Shown here: positions 1 through 10,856 of the stretch, one piece after another
Position numbering within the stretch: position 1 is the stretch's first letter
Layout: each line of letters starts with the position of its first letter
Made by a program: the position numbers and the translations under genes
Source of the DNA: Verticillium longisporum
Lineage: Eukaryota > Ascomycota > Sordariomycetes > Glomerellales > Plectosphaerellaceae
Length of the DNA stretch: 64,000 nt
Reading direction: 5' to 3'
NCBI GenBank assembly: GCA_019188255.1
Contig: JAETXT010000011.1
Coordinates: 1,798,001 to 1,862,000, forward strand
Notes under the pieces: model-generated
The model's input: only the letters and a program-made list of their open reading frames with translations
Database searches by the model: none
What the model was told of the DNA's origin: nothing

Positions 1-563
1 GCCGCGTCCAGGCCCTCCTGATCCACCTCCTCCTCGCCCTCTTCTCGCCCTCGATCAGGCGCCGCGCCGAGGCAGAGCCCCACCTCGATACCCTCCTCCG
101 CTGGACTCGCCAGCTCTGGGACTCGGCGAACCTCGACGCCGCCACCTCATATCTCGTCCCGCTCGGCACCCCAACCGCCGACCCTCTGGCGGGCCTCTAC
201 CGCGCCTTTGTCCTCACCGAGTCCATCCGCCGCACCTACCTCGTCGCCAACATTACGACGTGCGTTTACCTCAACCTGTGCTCGTCGGGCCCACCGCTCG
301 GCCAAGTGCGCATGGGCGACGTGTACTTTACGCAGCGGGCCGGCCTGTGGGACGCCATCGGCGCGGCGAGGTGGGAGGCCACGGCCCTGGGGACGTGTCC
401 CCTGTTCTTGCACTTTTTGAACGGTCGTACATTGCCTGAGACCGGGGTGATGGCTGCCGAGGTTGACGAGTTTGCGAGGCATGTGTATACGGTGCTCTGG
501 GAGGATGATGAGGTAGAGAGATGGACTTTGAGGACTGGGGGTGAGGTGACGGCTGCTTATTAG
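1..563 (+). CDS. C-terminal part of a probable fungal transcription factor (5' end outside window)
   Basis: An open frame runs from base 3 to the TAG at 561-563, about 186 codons, with GC-rich third positions. The product is helical and leucine-rich near its start (LIHLLLALF, then TLLRWTRQLWDSANLD). It continues with segments such as FVLTESIRRTYLVAN, VYLNLC and FTQRAGLWDAIGAARWEA. This style resembles the C-terminal middle-homology region of fungal Zn2Cys6 regulators. No zinc cluster is visible because the gene begins upstream of the window, so the family call is an inference from composition. That it is a coding 3' end is fairly secure. Confidence 0.5.
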   Translation, partial: RVQALLIHLLLALFSPSIRRRAEAEPHLDTLLRWTRQLWDSANLDAATSYLVPLGTPTADPLAGLYRAFVLTESIRRTYLVANITTCVYLNLCSSGPPLGQVRMGDVYFTQRAGLWDAIGAARWEATALGTCPLFLHFLNGRTLPETGVMAAEVDEFARHVYTVLWEDDEVERWTLRTGGEVTAAY

Positions 564-813
564 GGGCAGTTGGGCACTCTTCTGTTTTTTTTTGGTGTTT
601 GGTGCTGCCGGAGACGGATGTTAGATGCCTGGCATGCTGGATGTGTGATTGCCGATTAGATCTGGAAGAGTGGGACGTTTCTACTCGCAAGAGCTTGCAT
701 TTTCTGTCGTTAATCGTGCATGGCCTCTGGGCTAGAGGAGTTTACATGCCACTTAGAGAAAGCATCAGAAAAAACACTAAGAATATGGAGGGTGGGCCAG
801 CAAAAGTTTTCGC

Positions 814-887
814 TGGTCAGTATGAGGGTCGAACTCATGACCTTGGCATTATTAGTACCACGCTCTAACCAACTGAGCTAACCGACC
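814..887 (-). tRNA. tRNA-Ile (anticodon AAT), no intron
   Basis: Read on the minus strand this folds as a complete cloverleaf. The acceptor arm GGTCGGT pairs with ACTGACC with one G-T pair. The D arm is GCTC/GAGC, the anticodon stem is TGGTA/TGCCA, and the T arm is ATGAG/CTCAT around loop TTCGACC. The anticodon loop CTAATAA gives AAT, which reads Ile. The discriminator base is A. A short T run (complement of 803-806) follows and fits a Pol III terminator. Confidence 0.95.
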
Positions 888-1158
888 AGTTGATGTGAGA
901 AGGCAGAAACTGCAACATCATGACGGGATTGCGGTATTTCTTATTCGATCTAGGTTGACCTACAGTGTTCAGTGTTCAGTGGAAGACTCAAATTGTGGTG
1001 GGGGTTAGTGTTGATTCAATGGAGGCGCCGCTAGACTGAATGCATTGGCAAGCGACGAATTGTGCTGTGTAAGCACGAAAAGGAATGTATTCGGAAGCGC
1101 ATGATACAAAAACAATGCTGCTGACTTGTTCCACCCAAAGACGGAGGATGCCAACTAC

Positions 1159-2472
1159 TCAGAGAGGCACCACAAATGGCGCAATGGTGCTGAGCTTCTC
1201 AACTGTCTCAGTGAACTCGCGTGTGGGCTCAGACTGATCGATGATTCCTGCGCCTGCCTGCACCCACGCCTTCTCTTCATCTTGATAGACCGATCTGAGT
1301 ACCAGGGCTCCCTCAAAAAAGTCCGATCCTTCAAGCATGATGACGCTGCCAGAGTACAGTTCACGAGGGCGTGTCTCAAGGGAAGTGATGACCTCAAGGG
1401 CAGGCTGCTTCGGAATGCCAGACGCAGTGATGGATGGGAAGAGAACATCGAATGCGTCCCAGGCATCCTTCGCCTCGTTCAACTGTCCACACACCCTAGA
1501 CCCAAGATGCTGAACCTTGCCGCGTTCCCTGATCGACATGAAATCATCGACAACGACGGAATCGTTCGAGCAAATCTGCTCAAGTTCCTCGACCGCGGCC
1601 TTGACGGACAGAACGTGTTCCACAATCTCCTTGGAGTCACTCAGAAGTTCTTGTCTCAGTTTCAGACGCTCCGCGTCGCTGGAACCACATGAACGGGTGC
1701 CAGCCAGCGGTTCTGTGGTGACGCGGCCGTTCTCCAAAGACATGACTAATTCGGGACTAAATCCGGTGGCCTGGAAACCGCCATGAGAAAGACAAAAGCT
1801 TGTCCTCGGAGTGTTCGACTTCCGCCCTGTAAGTAGCGTCTGAGGCATGTTGACGGAGCCCGGAAGATCAACTGCCCTAGAGAGTATGACTTTGGCCAAG
1901 CGACCCTCTCTAATCTGAGACAGACCGTCCTCCACCGACTGCATGTAAGCTTTTCGATGTTGATCAGTCTGCCAGTCAGGCATGTGAGGGGATCCGCGTG
2001 GTGTCTCGCCTCCCTTCAGCACAGACTCGATGTATCGACCTCGGTTCACTCCGTCCCCTGAGATGGTGAACCCCCCAGAATGTATGTTCAACTCAATATG
2101 GGGAATCATCAGAGTGAGGAGAGGCCATCGACCTGCGTGGTACGAGAGACCTTTGATGTGGGGTGCATAATTGAAGCCTGCAAAGCCGAAGATCTTTCCC
2201 GCAGCTGGGTGAGCGCGGAGGAAGTTTCGCGCTACGTCTGCGAGGCTAGACTCAATAGCTAGGGACTCGCTTCCATTGAGCGTAGAAATCGTGGCGTGCT
2301 GTCCATCCGACTCGATAGCCAATGATGCGAGACTGCCAATGCCTACATGCCAGTGGCCTTGTCGTTCGTAGGCGTAGTATGGTTCAGCATCGAGAGTAGA
2401 GAGAAGAGATGCGACTCTGTCAATAGGAGTTCCCGTGCCGGGCGAGAACGTGAAAGATTGCTGAGAAGACAT
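1159..2472 (-). CDS. salicylate/isochorismate synthase-like chorismate-utilising enzyme
   Basis: This 437-residue protein is encoded by one uninterrupted frame. It belongs to the chorismate-binding family (anthranilate synthase I, isochorismate synthase, MbtI/Irp9 salicylate synthase). Motifs in order are LAKVILSR around residue 195 (catalytic Lys region), ATGFSPELV, TEPLAGTRSCG (conserved Glu and GTR), DSKEIVEHVLSV (metal-side Glu and His), VQHLGSRVCG, SGIPKQPALEVI, and ELYSGSVIMLEGSDFFEGALVLRS near the C-terminus. Length and the TEPLAGTR motif favour salicylate synthase over the two-subunit anthranilate synthase. There is no glutamine amidotransferase domain and no signal peptide. The lack of introns and the rarity of this enzyme in fungi suggest acquisition from bacteria, which is an inference. 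It diverges from the methyltransferase at 3210. Confidence 0.82.
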   Translation of the reverse strand: MSSQQSFTFSPGTGTPIDRVASLLSTLDAEPYYAYERQGHWHVGIGSLASLAIESDGQHATISTLNGSESLAIESSLADVARNFLRAHPAAGKIFGFAGFNYAPHIKGLSYHAGRWPLLTLMIPHIELNIHSGGFTISGDGVNRGRYIESVLKGGETPRGSPHMPDWQTDQHRKAYMQSVEDGLSQIREGRLAKVILSRAVDLPGSVNMPQTLLTGRKSNTPRTSFCLSHGGFQATGFSPELVMSLENGRVTTEPLAGTRSCGSSDAERLKLRQELLSDSKEIVEHVLSVKAAVEELEQICSNDSVVVDDFMSIRERGKVQHLGSRVCGQLNEAKDAWDAFDVLFPSITASGIPKQPALEVITSLETRPRELYSGSVIMLEGSDFFEGALVLRSVYQDEEKAWVQAGAGIIDQSEPTREFTETVEKLSTIAPFVVPL

Positions 2473-3209
2473 TGATAAAAGGAGAGAGATTTTGTCTTAA
2501 TAGATATTTCTAGGTGTGAGTTGTACTGAAGTCCCCGTGCCTCAAGGTGTCAGCTTCGGCCGTTATAATATAGTTTTGGACATGCTTACAGCGTACCCAT
2601 CGATGAAGTTCAGGGTATGTCGTACAAACCGCCCACGTAATTGACAATCCGTCGTGTCCAAGCTTGGGGACGGGCCGCCCCGTATGTCTTGGAAAGGAAT
2701 GAAGCCTAGTGGGCAAACCTTATGGCGGTAGTCCAGACTTTGATACTGGAATGGACAGTGCGAGAGGAACGGACTGCCAAGCCAGTCTCGCTAAGGAATG
2801 GAATATTTTATCTCGAGCCATGATCTACACAATATGGTCATTGAGGGGCAAGTCTTGGCGATCCTTAACAACAGGTCATTGTGTCTCATGTCGTGAAATC
2901 CTGCGATAGCGCTCAAACATTCAGAGCAGGAATTGCCGTGTCCTCAAAAGCTTCATCAGCCTGGTTTCGTCAGTGTAGTTGAATAATCTCCGGCAGAAAT
3001 CCCCGACATAGGCCCGATTCGATCTTGAAGATCTCGCTAGATGATGTAACTGAAGGTCAAATAATGTGTTTGTCAGGTTCAGTCCATCATTAGCTTGACG
3101 AGATGAAGTCTATATCATCCCGGCTGGACCAATTCGAATGGCTTGCGTTGTCAGCAGTCCTCAGGCCGTGCTCTCCAGCATTCTAACGTCGGAAACCCGC
3201 TCTTTCATC
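2473..3209. promoter_or_regulatory. divergent intergenic region
   Basis: This 737-bp stretch separates the starts of the salicylate-synthase-like gene and the methyltransferase, so it must hold both promoters. I see no convincing TATA box or known operator in it, and no further gene. Confidence 0.4.
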
Positions 3210-4264
3210 ATGGGAAGCATCAACAAGGAAACCGATGACTACGTTCTAGGTCGCGGCATTCGCGAGTCGATCAGGTGCATAGTATACATGTCTCTGAGGG
3301 CCATGGCAGGACACGCTAACGACAGACGCAGACTTGACGCTCAGCACTTGCTGTGGAAGCTTCATCTCGGTTATGCCCTTCATCCTTCGATCAAGAGATC
3401 TGAGCCTCTCAGGATTGCTGAGGTCGGCACTGGAACAGCGTAAGATTTCTGGGAAGCATGAATTCGAAACACTTCGGGGTTAACAATGCAATAGGATCTG
3501 GCTTCTCGACCTGGCGCAAGATCTTCCTCTCGACACTCAATTCCATGGATACGACATATCAGCCAATCAATTCCCGCCCCAGGCTCTATGGCCGGAGAAT
3601 CTCGACCTCGGGATTCTGAATGCGCTGGAAGACCCACCCTCGAGACTTCTTGGCTACTATGATGTGGTACACGTCAGAATGTGGGCGAGTAACCTGAGGA
3701 GCAGGGAAGCCAGTATTCTCATTCGAAACTTGAAAGCAATGCTGAGTACGACGGAGAGGTCTCATCAGCAGGCAAATGTAATCCATGGCTAACTTGAATG
3801 TAGAACCGGGCGGCTTCATCCAGTGGGAAGATGCCGATCTAGTAGACCAACATCTGCAGTCTCAACCTGCTCAAGAACTGGAGGTCGTGGCAAAGGATCT
3901 GTTCAAGAAAGCAGGCATTGATTACAGGTAAGCTTGGGAAAGACTCTTCTTGTCTGGGGTCCCTGATCTGACGAGAACAATCAGCTGGGTACGTAAAATC
4001 CCAAGGTCGCTTGAGCAGGAGGCGTTTCTGCTTCAAGACGAAAAAACCAATGTTTTCTCTCCGAGCATGACACAGTTGTGCACCAACACCTACTTGATGG
4101 CTCTCACAGAGATTTTCGAAGGTATCAAGAGATCGGATGATGGCAGCTTGGTGACGTTGATTTCGTCATGTGAAACTGCTCTAGGTCGGCTCATTCACGA
4201 ATACAACCGGGGTCTTGTGTACAACTGGAGGCCTGTCTCCGTCTTGGCGCAGAAGCCCTTGTAA
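3210..4264 (+). CDS. LaeA/UMTA-type SAM-dependent methyltransferase (five exons)
   Basis: I place exons at 3210-3274, 3332-3439, 3495-3745, 3804-3927 and 3985-4264. All four introns have GT-AG ends and keep phase, giving about 275 residues. The first ATG of the frame (3138) was rejected because the conserved part begins at MGSINKE. The SAM-binding motif I is RIAEVGTGTAIWLLDLA, followed by FHGYDIS, PENLDLGILNALEDPP, YYDVVHVRMW and LKPGGFIQWEDAD (post-motif typical of this family). Family members methylate secondary metabolites or act as regulators; the substrate here is unknown. The divergent partner makes a chorismate-derived product, so methylation of a salicylate-derived compound is possible but unproven. 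Confidence 0.85.
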
Positions 4265-5163
4265 GACGTCTGAAATTCAAAAGGTCGAATCTTCTAGGTT
4301 CTATTCTTAGCTTCATCATCATCTATGGATCATCTTTACTCCGTTTTCAGGTGGTCAGACTATTTAAAGTGTGATCGCATGATATGAAACAATGTTGATT
4401 GACTTCGCTGAACGTGTACCACTCCGAGTTGTTGTAGTGGGTTTCGATCTGCAAACAAATTAGGATGGATCTGTTGAACCCGCCTGCTCGGGTTACGTTA
4501 ATGATAGATCTACAAATCTCAAGCAAGGGGAATTAAAACTGTTGAAGCTGCATCATTGTAACCAAAGCGGACGGGGGTAAGAATTCATACAGGCTGGTTA
4601 CGTGCCATTAATTATTCTACTGTCACGCTTTCGGTCCCAGGCGTTGAGCCCGTCACGTCAAGCAGCACTCGAGGTGTCAGGAGGCCCCTGCGGAGCCACG
4701 AAGCAGGGGGCTGGTTAGGGGGTAGGGAATGCGAGAACGTGTATATAAGGACTGCGAAGGGCCCCCCCAACTGCTCAGGGCCAGAATTCAGATGTGCTTC
4801 AACCCCATACCTACTATCTATTGTCTGCGGACCTAGTGCGGAAGACCTCTTCACTCTGTGCAAACCACGCTTTGTTTGACACGAGGCTTGTAACAGACTT
4901 TCTCGGGGGTTCCAAGGGTTCAGAATGGATTTGTTGTCACGAGTGAACAATTTGAGTACCACGTGCATACAAAATAAGATCTAACAATGAAGGGCATCCA
5001 GATGCCGAAGTTCTCTTGCTGGTAGATCTTTTTTTCAGAGAGAGTAAAGCTACGAGTATGTACAGGTAGTATAAATATTTTCAAGTAGTATGGGCAATCC
5101 TCCACGGCAAGCATCCCCATGGGACTTAAAGATCCCAAGCGCAGAGACAACAGAACTTACACA
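4265..5163. other. intergenic, no gene seen
   Basis: Convergent 3' flanks of the methyltransferase and the xylanase. The short open frames here lack coding character. A poly-C run lies near 4762-4769. Nothing else is recognised. Confidence 0.4.
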
Positions 5164-6335
5164 TTAGCTCAGCTTCGTGACAATAGCCGTATAAGCTGCC
5201 TTTGGGTTGTAGTTGGCATCAAAGAGCAGGGGGTTGGCGCCCTGCCTCCACGAGTCCTGCATACTATCAGCCCCGATACAAACTCTTCTCAGGCAACAGA
5301 AGCTTACCTTGTCGCTCACACCCCAGACGGTGATGCCCTTGCACTTGGGAACATCAAGGCAAGCACCCACAATCGTGGCAAAGTCAGCCGCCGGCGCGGT
5401 CTTGATGTCCAGCTCGGTGATGGCCACCTCGGAGACCTGCGTGGAAGCCAGCTGCTGAAGCACACCCTTGATGTTGCCTGCCGCACCGGCATCGAGGTGC
5501 GTTTGAGAGCCTGTGGTGCATTGTTAGCAAAAGGTACGTGGTCTGCATGGAACAGGTCTACATACCGATACCGTCAATGGGAATGCCTGCGGCGATCCAC
5601 TTGCTGACCTTGTCGACAAGTCCGTTCACCTTGCCATAGTTGGCGCGGTCGAGGTTGTAGTCGTTGATGTACAGCTTGGCGTTTGGGTCCGCGGCACGAG
5701 CCGCACGGAACGCAATGCCGACAAAGTCCTCGCCAAGAACATCGGAAAAGACGGACGAGCGCATGGTACCGTCCTCGTTGAAGAGTTCGTTGACGACATC
5801 CTGACAGCAAATCAGAAAAGTGCAAAGCTTGAAACATCATCAACAAGCATATTAATCATACCCAAGCGCGAATCTTGCCCTTGTACCTCGTGACAATCGT
5901 CTTGACGTGGTTCTCAATGACCTTGGTTAGGTCGTCGCGGTCCTTGATATCCTTCACCCACTGAGGCAGCTGAGAGTGCCAGACGAGGGTATGGCCGCGG
6001 ATCGACTTGCTGTTCGTCTGCGCCCAGTCAACGAGGAAGTCGGCGCCCGCAAAGTTGAACGAGCCGCGGCTCGGCTCGAGGGCATCCCACTTCATCGAAT
6101 TCTCGGGCGTGACTTGGCCGAAGTCCTGCTGAATGATGGCGGCATTCTTTCCCGTCTGCAGCAGGCCGCGGTCGGTGGCGACGCCGATGTACAGCTTGCC
6201 CTTGGCTTTGAAGAGCTTGTCGATGCTGGTTGCGGCCTGGCGCGACTCTACATGCAAAGCAACTTCGGAAACGGGGCTGGCTACGGCGGCCAAAGGGGCC
6301 AGGAGGAGGGCGAGATGGACCTGTGAGAATTTCAT
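5164..6335 (-). CDS. secreted GH10 endo-1,4-beta-xylanase
   Basis: Exons on the minus strand are 6335-5862, 5800-5566, 5510-5308 and 5256-5164, giving 334 residues with consistent phases. Residues 1-19 form a signal peptide ([19 protein letters not shown]). The GH10 barrel follows directly, with no carbohydrate-binding module. Family landmarks are [31 protein letters not shown], the acid/base Glu in [11 protein letters not shown], and the nucleophile Glu in [19 protein letters not shown] spans the last intron and forms the aglycone-side loop. The enzyme is expected to cut the xylan backbone outside the cell. A TATAAG element lies about 100 bp upstream. Confidence 0.96.
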
Positions 6336-6428
6336 GGTGGTGGTGACTCTAGAAAAGGTGTGATGGGACCTTGGGCTGTACTATGGCTGATGAATCAAGA
6401 ACCGACGCCAACTGTCACTCTGAAGCCA

Positions 6429-6438
6429 TTGATCTTAT
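6429..6438 (-). promoter_or_regulatory. TATA-like element of the xylanase gene
   Basis: On the minus strand the sequence reads GTATAAGATC about 95-100 bp before the xylanase ATG, a usual spacing for highly expressed secreted fungal enzymes. It is assigned by position and match only. Confidence 0.4.
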
Positions 6439-7751
6439 ACTCGACATCGTCAACTGATCGACCGGATAATATACAACCGCCAATCTCGCCAGCCCCAGGC
6501 TCGTTCTGGCCGCGGCCCCCTTTCGAAGCCTGCCCATGAGGCCCAACCCTGCCAGAGTCTCACGATGGCACCGTCCAGATTGCACTTGAGCACCCCGCAA
6601 TCAATCCGGAGCAGGAAGCACGGAGCCCGGAGGCACAGAAACGAAAAAGAAGACTAGTCTTACTGACACGTCAAACGATGTCAGTTGAGGAGGGGGGGGT
6701 CATCGACACAAGCAAGCATGATCGTCGCAAATTAGACAAACCGCCTAAATGGACAACCTTCTTTACATACCGAGCTGCCTTTCCACGGGGGTGGATTCTC
6801 ATTCTTCCCTGGCCCTGGGGCTCCCGGCAGCGATCCTGAAACAGGCCCCGCGAGGTCCAGGGCCTGGAACCGCAAATGGTGGTGGGTAAACGGAACTCGG
6901 CATCGGGCGAGGTTGCAGTTGTGAATTTCGGCCGAGCTGGGGTGGAGTCAGGTCCGTCGGCACATGGGAAAGGAATCATGACATGCATCCCCTGACCATG
7001 TCGCCTTTTGGGACTGGTGGTACTTTGGTGCCCTGCGTAAATCGCCCTTCTGATGTTAGAAATGTCGGTATCGCCATGTGACCGTTCAAGTGATGGCCTT
7101 GCTGCCGCGCACCCCGCGGCTTCACCGGATGTGAGAAACAACATGAGGGAAGATGAGGGGTTGACTGGCAAGGGTATACACTCCCAGAGTAAGTATGGCT
7201 AGGGAGCCAGAGTTGCCTCCGGATGAACGGCAGGCAAAGAACCCGCAGCGCTGGCAAACGTGACGATGATCCCAATGGCAACAGCTGGGCCAAGTGTTGC
7301 GCAGCTCTGTGCGACACGGAGGGTCAAGCAAGCCAGAGGTGATCCGGTCTTGAGAGGCCCCAAGAACAATTATTGGACTGTTGTCAATACGACACGAAGT
7401 CAGGGGCTTGCGAGATTGATGCCCCTCGTGGTATGCTGGGGATCTAGCATGTTGAGGATGGAGCCTGTCGACAACAGGGTCTGCGCCGTTGTGAACTAGA
7501 AGATGTGGATGGCTCCAAGGAAATCCAGTTGGAATAATCCGGACAGGGCACATTTCTCGAGAGACTGTCTAGGATGCAAAGCACTTGATTATGCAAGGAC
7601 CTAATGCTCGCAGTGCAGGTAACAGTAACCAAACACATGTACCAAGCACAACGCTCGAACCCCAAGACACCCGTCATATCATACCCAGCAAACGCCAATC
7701 ATATATACTCAACACGCCAGGCAACACAAAACCTACAAACCACAAACCAGC
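6439..7751. other. intergenic, no gene seen
   Basis: The upstream region of the xylanase and the 3' flank of the inositol phosphatase. Several overlapping short frames exist on both strands, but none has a recognisable domain or splice-consistent extension. Confidence 0.4.
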
Positions 7752-10700
7752 TCACAAGTCCTGCAAGCTCTTCCGAACGAAAAGTTCCACAGCACCCCTC
7801 AGCTTCACCTCGACAGCCTTCCTCTCCTTGTCCTTGGCCGGCAGCGTGACGCGACTGACAGACCGGCCCATGACCTCGGCGAACTTCTTCTCCTTGGCCC
7901 TTCGTCGCGCGAGCGCCGCCTCGGCTGCCGCCGTGTTGCTGCCGCCGCCCCTCATGCGGCGAAAGCTGAGGCTGCGGCGGCCGATGACACTGAGGCGCTT
8001 GCTGGCAGTCGAAGTCAGGGTCTCGAGCTCGGCCTTGGCAATAGGCGTCAGTTCGGCGGCTGTTTTCGAGAGCATGGCTGTAAGGAAGACGAAGGCAATG
8101 TTATGGTTCGGCGCGGAGGCGAGGATGTCGAGGATCGTGGCCTTGTCGTCTTCTGCTTCCTCCGCCGTGCGGATTGGTGACGTGGAGCCGAGCTGGGGAA
8201 GCGCGACTTCAATCTTGGCCCATAACGGCGCAGTGATGATCCCGTCAGTTAGGCCCTGGAGGTAGAGAACGAGGACCTCGGCGACGACTTCTAAGCGGTG
8301 CGGCGCTGGGCTGTCGAGCGGGAGGGCATCAGAAAGAGGTGTGTCGTTATCGAGGGCCTCAACGAGGGCGAGAACCTGCTTATCGCGAGCCGCCTGATCG
8401 TTAAAAAGCCATGTGACTTTCTCGAACGGCCAGCCAGGCCTGTCGGCTGGGATGACTTGCTGATCGAGCATGTTGGCGTCGGCGAGAACCCTTGTTGTAA
8501 GCGTTTCAATCGCCTCTGTAAGCTTAAAGAGTTCTTTGGGTGCTGCCGAGTGGACGTCGAGATCATACGGTATCGAGCCAGTCTTTGGTAACCTCGACTT
8601 GGCGAACGTTCTAATCCCGCCGTCGGGGATCCTGATAAGCTCCTCGATCGATCGGCCGAAACATGACGGCAGCCATGTCGCGCGGACCGGGATGAAATGA
8701 TCTCGCCCGTCTTCGACGCGCAGAACAAGGATATCTTCCAGCTTCTCCCGGTCGCCGTTGAGAGCCCGAACATGTGAAATGTCGTCGATCAAGACTTCGA
8801 GTACGGCACCCAGGGTCTCGCCCGGCTCAAGTGTGACATCGTCTCCCAGCTTCTCAGCCTCCTCGTCATCGTCATCGGAGCCGCTGCGACTGAAGCGTGT
8901 CTTCAACCAGTGCGGTGGGCTGTTGGTGGCGGCGTCTTCCGATGGCCTCTCGACAAAGGCGAATTTGGCTGGCACGCGGCCAGTGTTGGCAATCGTCAAG
9001 CGCGTCGTGTGCGTTCGCAGGTAGCTTATGTCACCAAAGTCGACGGGATCGCCTTGGTCAGCTGGTCGTCCAGACGCCTCTTTGCCTGTGCCATCCTGCG
9101 TGTCGACAACAACAGTGATGAGCGGCCGGCCTTCGTTCTCAGCGCGGTCCAGCTCCTTGGCGACTTCGGCGTGAACCTTGGCTTTCATTTCTGGCACAAC
9201 AGCGTCGTAGTCCAAGGTGAAAATAGATATGATAGGTTTGTGATCTGATGATGTGATACGTTGGTGTGATGTGTAAATATCGAGGTGTATCCGATCAGTA
9301 AAGCCCTCTTTCGTTACCACTTCTTCAGTCGCGTTATCTTCGTTGTCGTCATACTCGTCATACTCGTCGTAGGATGCATCGGACACTCCCTTGGGATGTT
9401 CCTCGGCATCGGCATCCGTCTCCGGGTCGTAGCTGAACAGCACATCATCGTCATTAGCAGCATCCTCCAGACCCTGCGCCTTCATCTGCTCGTCCTTCTT
9501 CTTCGCCTCCTCGGCCTCCTGCACTTTCTTTTCGTGCTCCAACTTGTCCTTTCTCGTGCGGTAGAGGATGCGATCGCACCAGCTTGGGGCCCGTTGCTTT
9601 TCACTCGAGTCGAATAGACTGACGGTACCGACGTCGTATTTGTATGAGGGCAAAAAGGTGACAGGTCCTTCACGCCAGCCCTCGTGAAATGCCTTTTTCT
9701 CCCTGATCACTCGATGCAGCTGGTCATGGGGCAGCAGCGAGTCCAAGGTAGCCTGGAGCGAAGCAGGGTCGTCGTGTGGGTCGGGCAAGAAGTCGTCGGG
9801 ATCTGGTAATGTGGTGTTCGACTCGTCAAAATCGGGCTTCCTCGGAGACACGGTCGAAGCCGTCGTGGACTCGTCATCACTGCTGTCGTCGACGTTTTTG
9901 ACGACGAAAATTTCCTCGCCGTCGAAATATTTCTTCTTCTTCGACAAGTCGTATTCGCCTCGCGTGTGCAGCATCAGCAACCGGCGAATGTCGTCGCCCG
10001 GCAAGCCCTCGAGCCTAAAGTTCAGGTCGCCCAGCCAAAAGACAAAGTCCTCGTCACCAATCTTTTCTGGCGTGGAATTCGTCGACCCAGCCAGCTGCAC
10101 CGGCTCAAACTGGGTGCGCGTGAGGATCTGGTTGTAGTCCCACAGACGACGTTCCAGGTACGTCTGCTCGGCGCCGCTAGCGAGGTGGGAGTTGACAAAG
10201 ACCATGCGCGTCGTCTCGCTGAGGAGGATGCGCGTCGTGACGGCGCCCTTGTTGCCGAGATAGCCAAACAGGCCGGTGCCGACCTGGACGGTGCTGACGT
10301 TGCCGACCGTCGCGGCAACTTCGGGCGAGGCGTAGACGAGGAGCAAGAGGCCAGACATTTGCTCGGCCGTGACGAGCTCGTAGCCGGGCGGCATGGCCTC
10401 CTCGAGCGCTTCCTTCCACTTGGCCATGGGTTCGGGGTCGGAGTACATGCGCGTGACGGCGTCTCGCGCCACGTTGAGGTCGACAATCTCCTGGAGGCCG
10501 AGCACGTAGAGGCCGATCTTGTCGCCGCCGACCAGGCGGACCTCGTTGTGGTCTTCGGAGGAGATGCCCGGGTTGCTCGCCTCTGTTTCTTCGACTGCGG
10601 GGTTATGAGCCAGGTCGACGGTGGCAAAGGACTTGTCGACGCCTTTGCCTTGGACGAACCAGCTGGCGAGGTCCTTGTCGGCGCCGGGACACGCTGCGAC

Positions 10701-10856
10701 GTTCCACGAGCCAATCTTGACCCGTATGCGATGTGGTCGTACATACTCGGCGCGGCGTGCATAGACGGCGCGAGCGAGAGAGTGCGGGGTGGAGGTCAGG
10801 TCGATGGGCTCGGAGGTGGCAGAATCGAAGGACTGGAGTGGATCGTGGGAAGCCAT
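7752..10856 (-). CDS. inositol polyphosphate 5-phosphatase, OCRL/INPP5B type
   Basis: A single-exon frame of about 1034 residues from MASHDPLQSF. An in-frame ATG 26 codons upstream is less likely. The 5-phosphatase domain begins near residue 45 (KIGSWNVAACPG). It includes LGLQEIVDLN, MVFVNSHLASG, FVFWLGDLNFRL, PSWCDRILYR and SSDHKPIIS near residue 590, covering the Mg and catalytic residues. An acidic low-complexity insert precedes the last motif. An ASH-like beta domain follows, then a C-terminal RhoGAP-like region with LFKLTEAIETL and PHRLEVVAEVLVLYL. These enzymes remove the 5-phosphate from PI(4,5)P2-type lipids on endosomal and Golgi membranes. The RhoGAP part of OCRL proteins is generally catalytically inactive. 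Confidence 0.93.
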   Translation of the reverse strand: MASHDPLQSFDSATSEPIDLTSTPHSLARAVYARRAEYVRPHRIRVKIGSWNVAACPGADKDLASWFVQGKGVDKSFATVDLAHNPAVEETEASNPGISSEDHNEVRLVGGDKIGLYVLGLQEIVDLNVARDAVTRMYSDPEPMAKWKEALEEAMPPGYELVTAEQMSGLLLLVYASPEVAATVGNVSTVQVGTGLFGYLGNKGAVTTRILLSETTRMVFVNSHLASGAEQTYLERRLWDYNQILTRTQFEPVQLAGSTNSTPEKIGDEDFVFWLGDLNFRLEGLPGDDIRRLLMLHTRGEYDLSKKKKYFDGEEIFVVKNVDDSSDDESTTASTVSPRKPDFDESNTTLPDPDDFLPDPHDDPASLQATLDSLLPHDQLHRVIREKKAFHEGWREGPVTFLPSYKYDVGTVSLFDSSEKQRAPSWCDRILYRTRKDKLEHEKKVQEAEEAKKKDEQMKAQGLEDAANDDDVLFSYDPETDADAEEHPKGVSDASYDEYDEYDDNEDNATEEVVTKEGFTDRIHLDIYTSHQRITSSDHKPIISIFTLDYDAVVPEMKAKVHAEVAKELDRAENEGRPLITVVVDTQDGTGKEASGRPADQGDPVDFGDISYLRTHTTRLTIANTGRVPAKFAFVERPSEDAATNSPPHWLKTRFSRSGSDDDDEEAEKLGDDVTLEPGETLGAVLEVLIDDISHVRALNGDREKLEDILVLRVEDGRDHFIPVRATWLPSCFGRSIEELIRIPDGGIRTFAKSRLPKTGSIPYDLDVHSAAPKELFKLTEAIETLTTRVLADANMLDQQVIPADRPGWPFEKVTWLFNDQAARDKQVLALVEALDNDTPLSDALPLDSPAPHRLEVVAEVLVLYLQGLTDGIITAPLWAKIEVALPQLGSTSPIRTAEEAEDDKATILDILASAPNHNIAFVFLTAMLSKTAAELTPIAKAELETLTSTASKRLSVIGRRSLSFRRMRGGGSNTAAAEAALARRRAKEKKFAEVMGRSVSRVTLPAKDKERKAVEVKLRGAVELFVRKSLQDL

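Noticed and set aside
3138..3209. Upstream in-frame ATG for the methyltransferase
   Set aside because: The 24 extra residues do not resemble the family, and MGSINKE at 3210 is a typical start.
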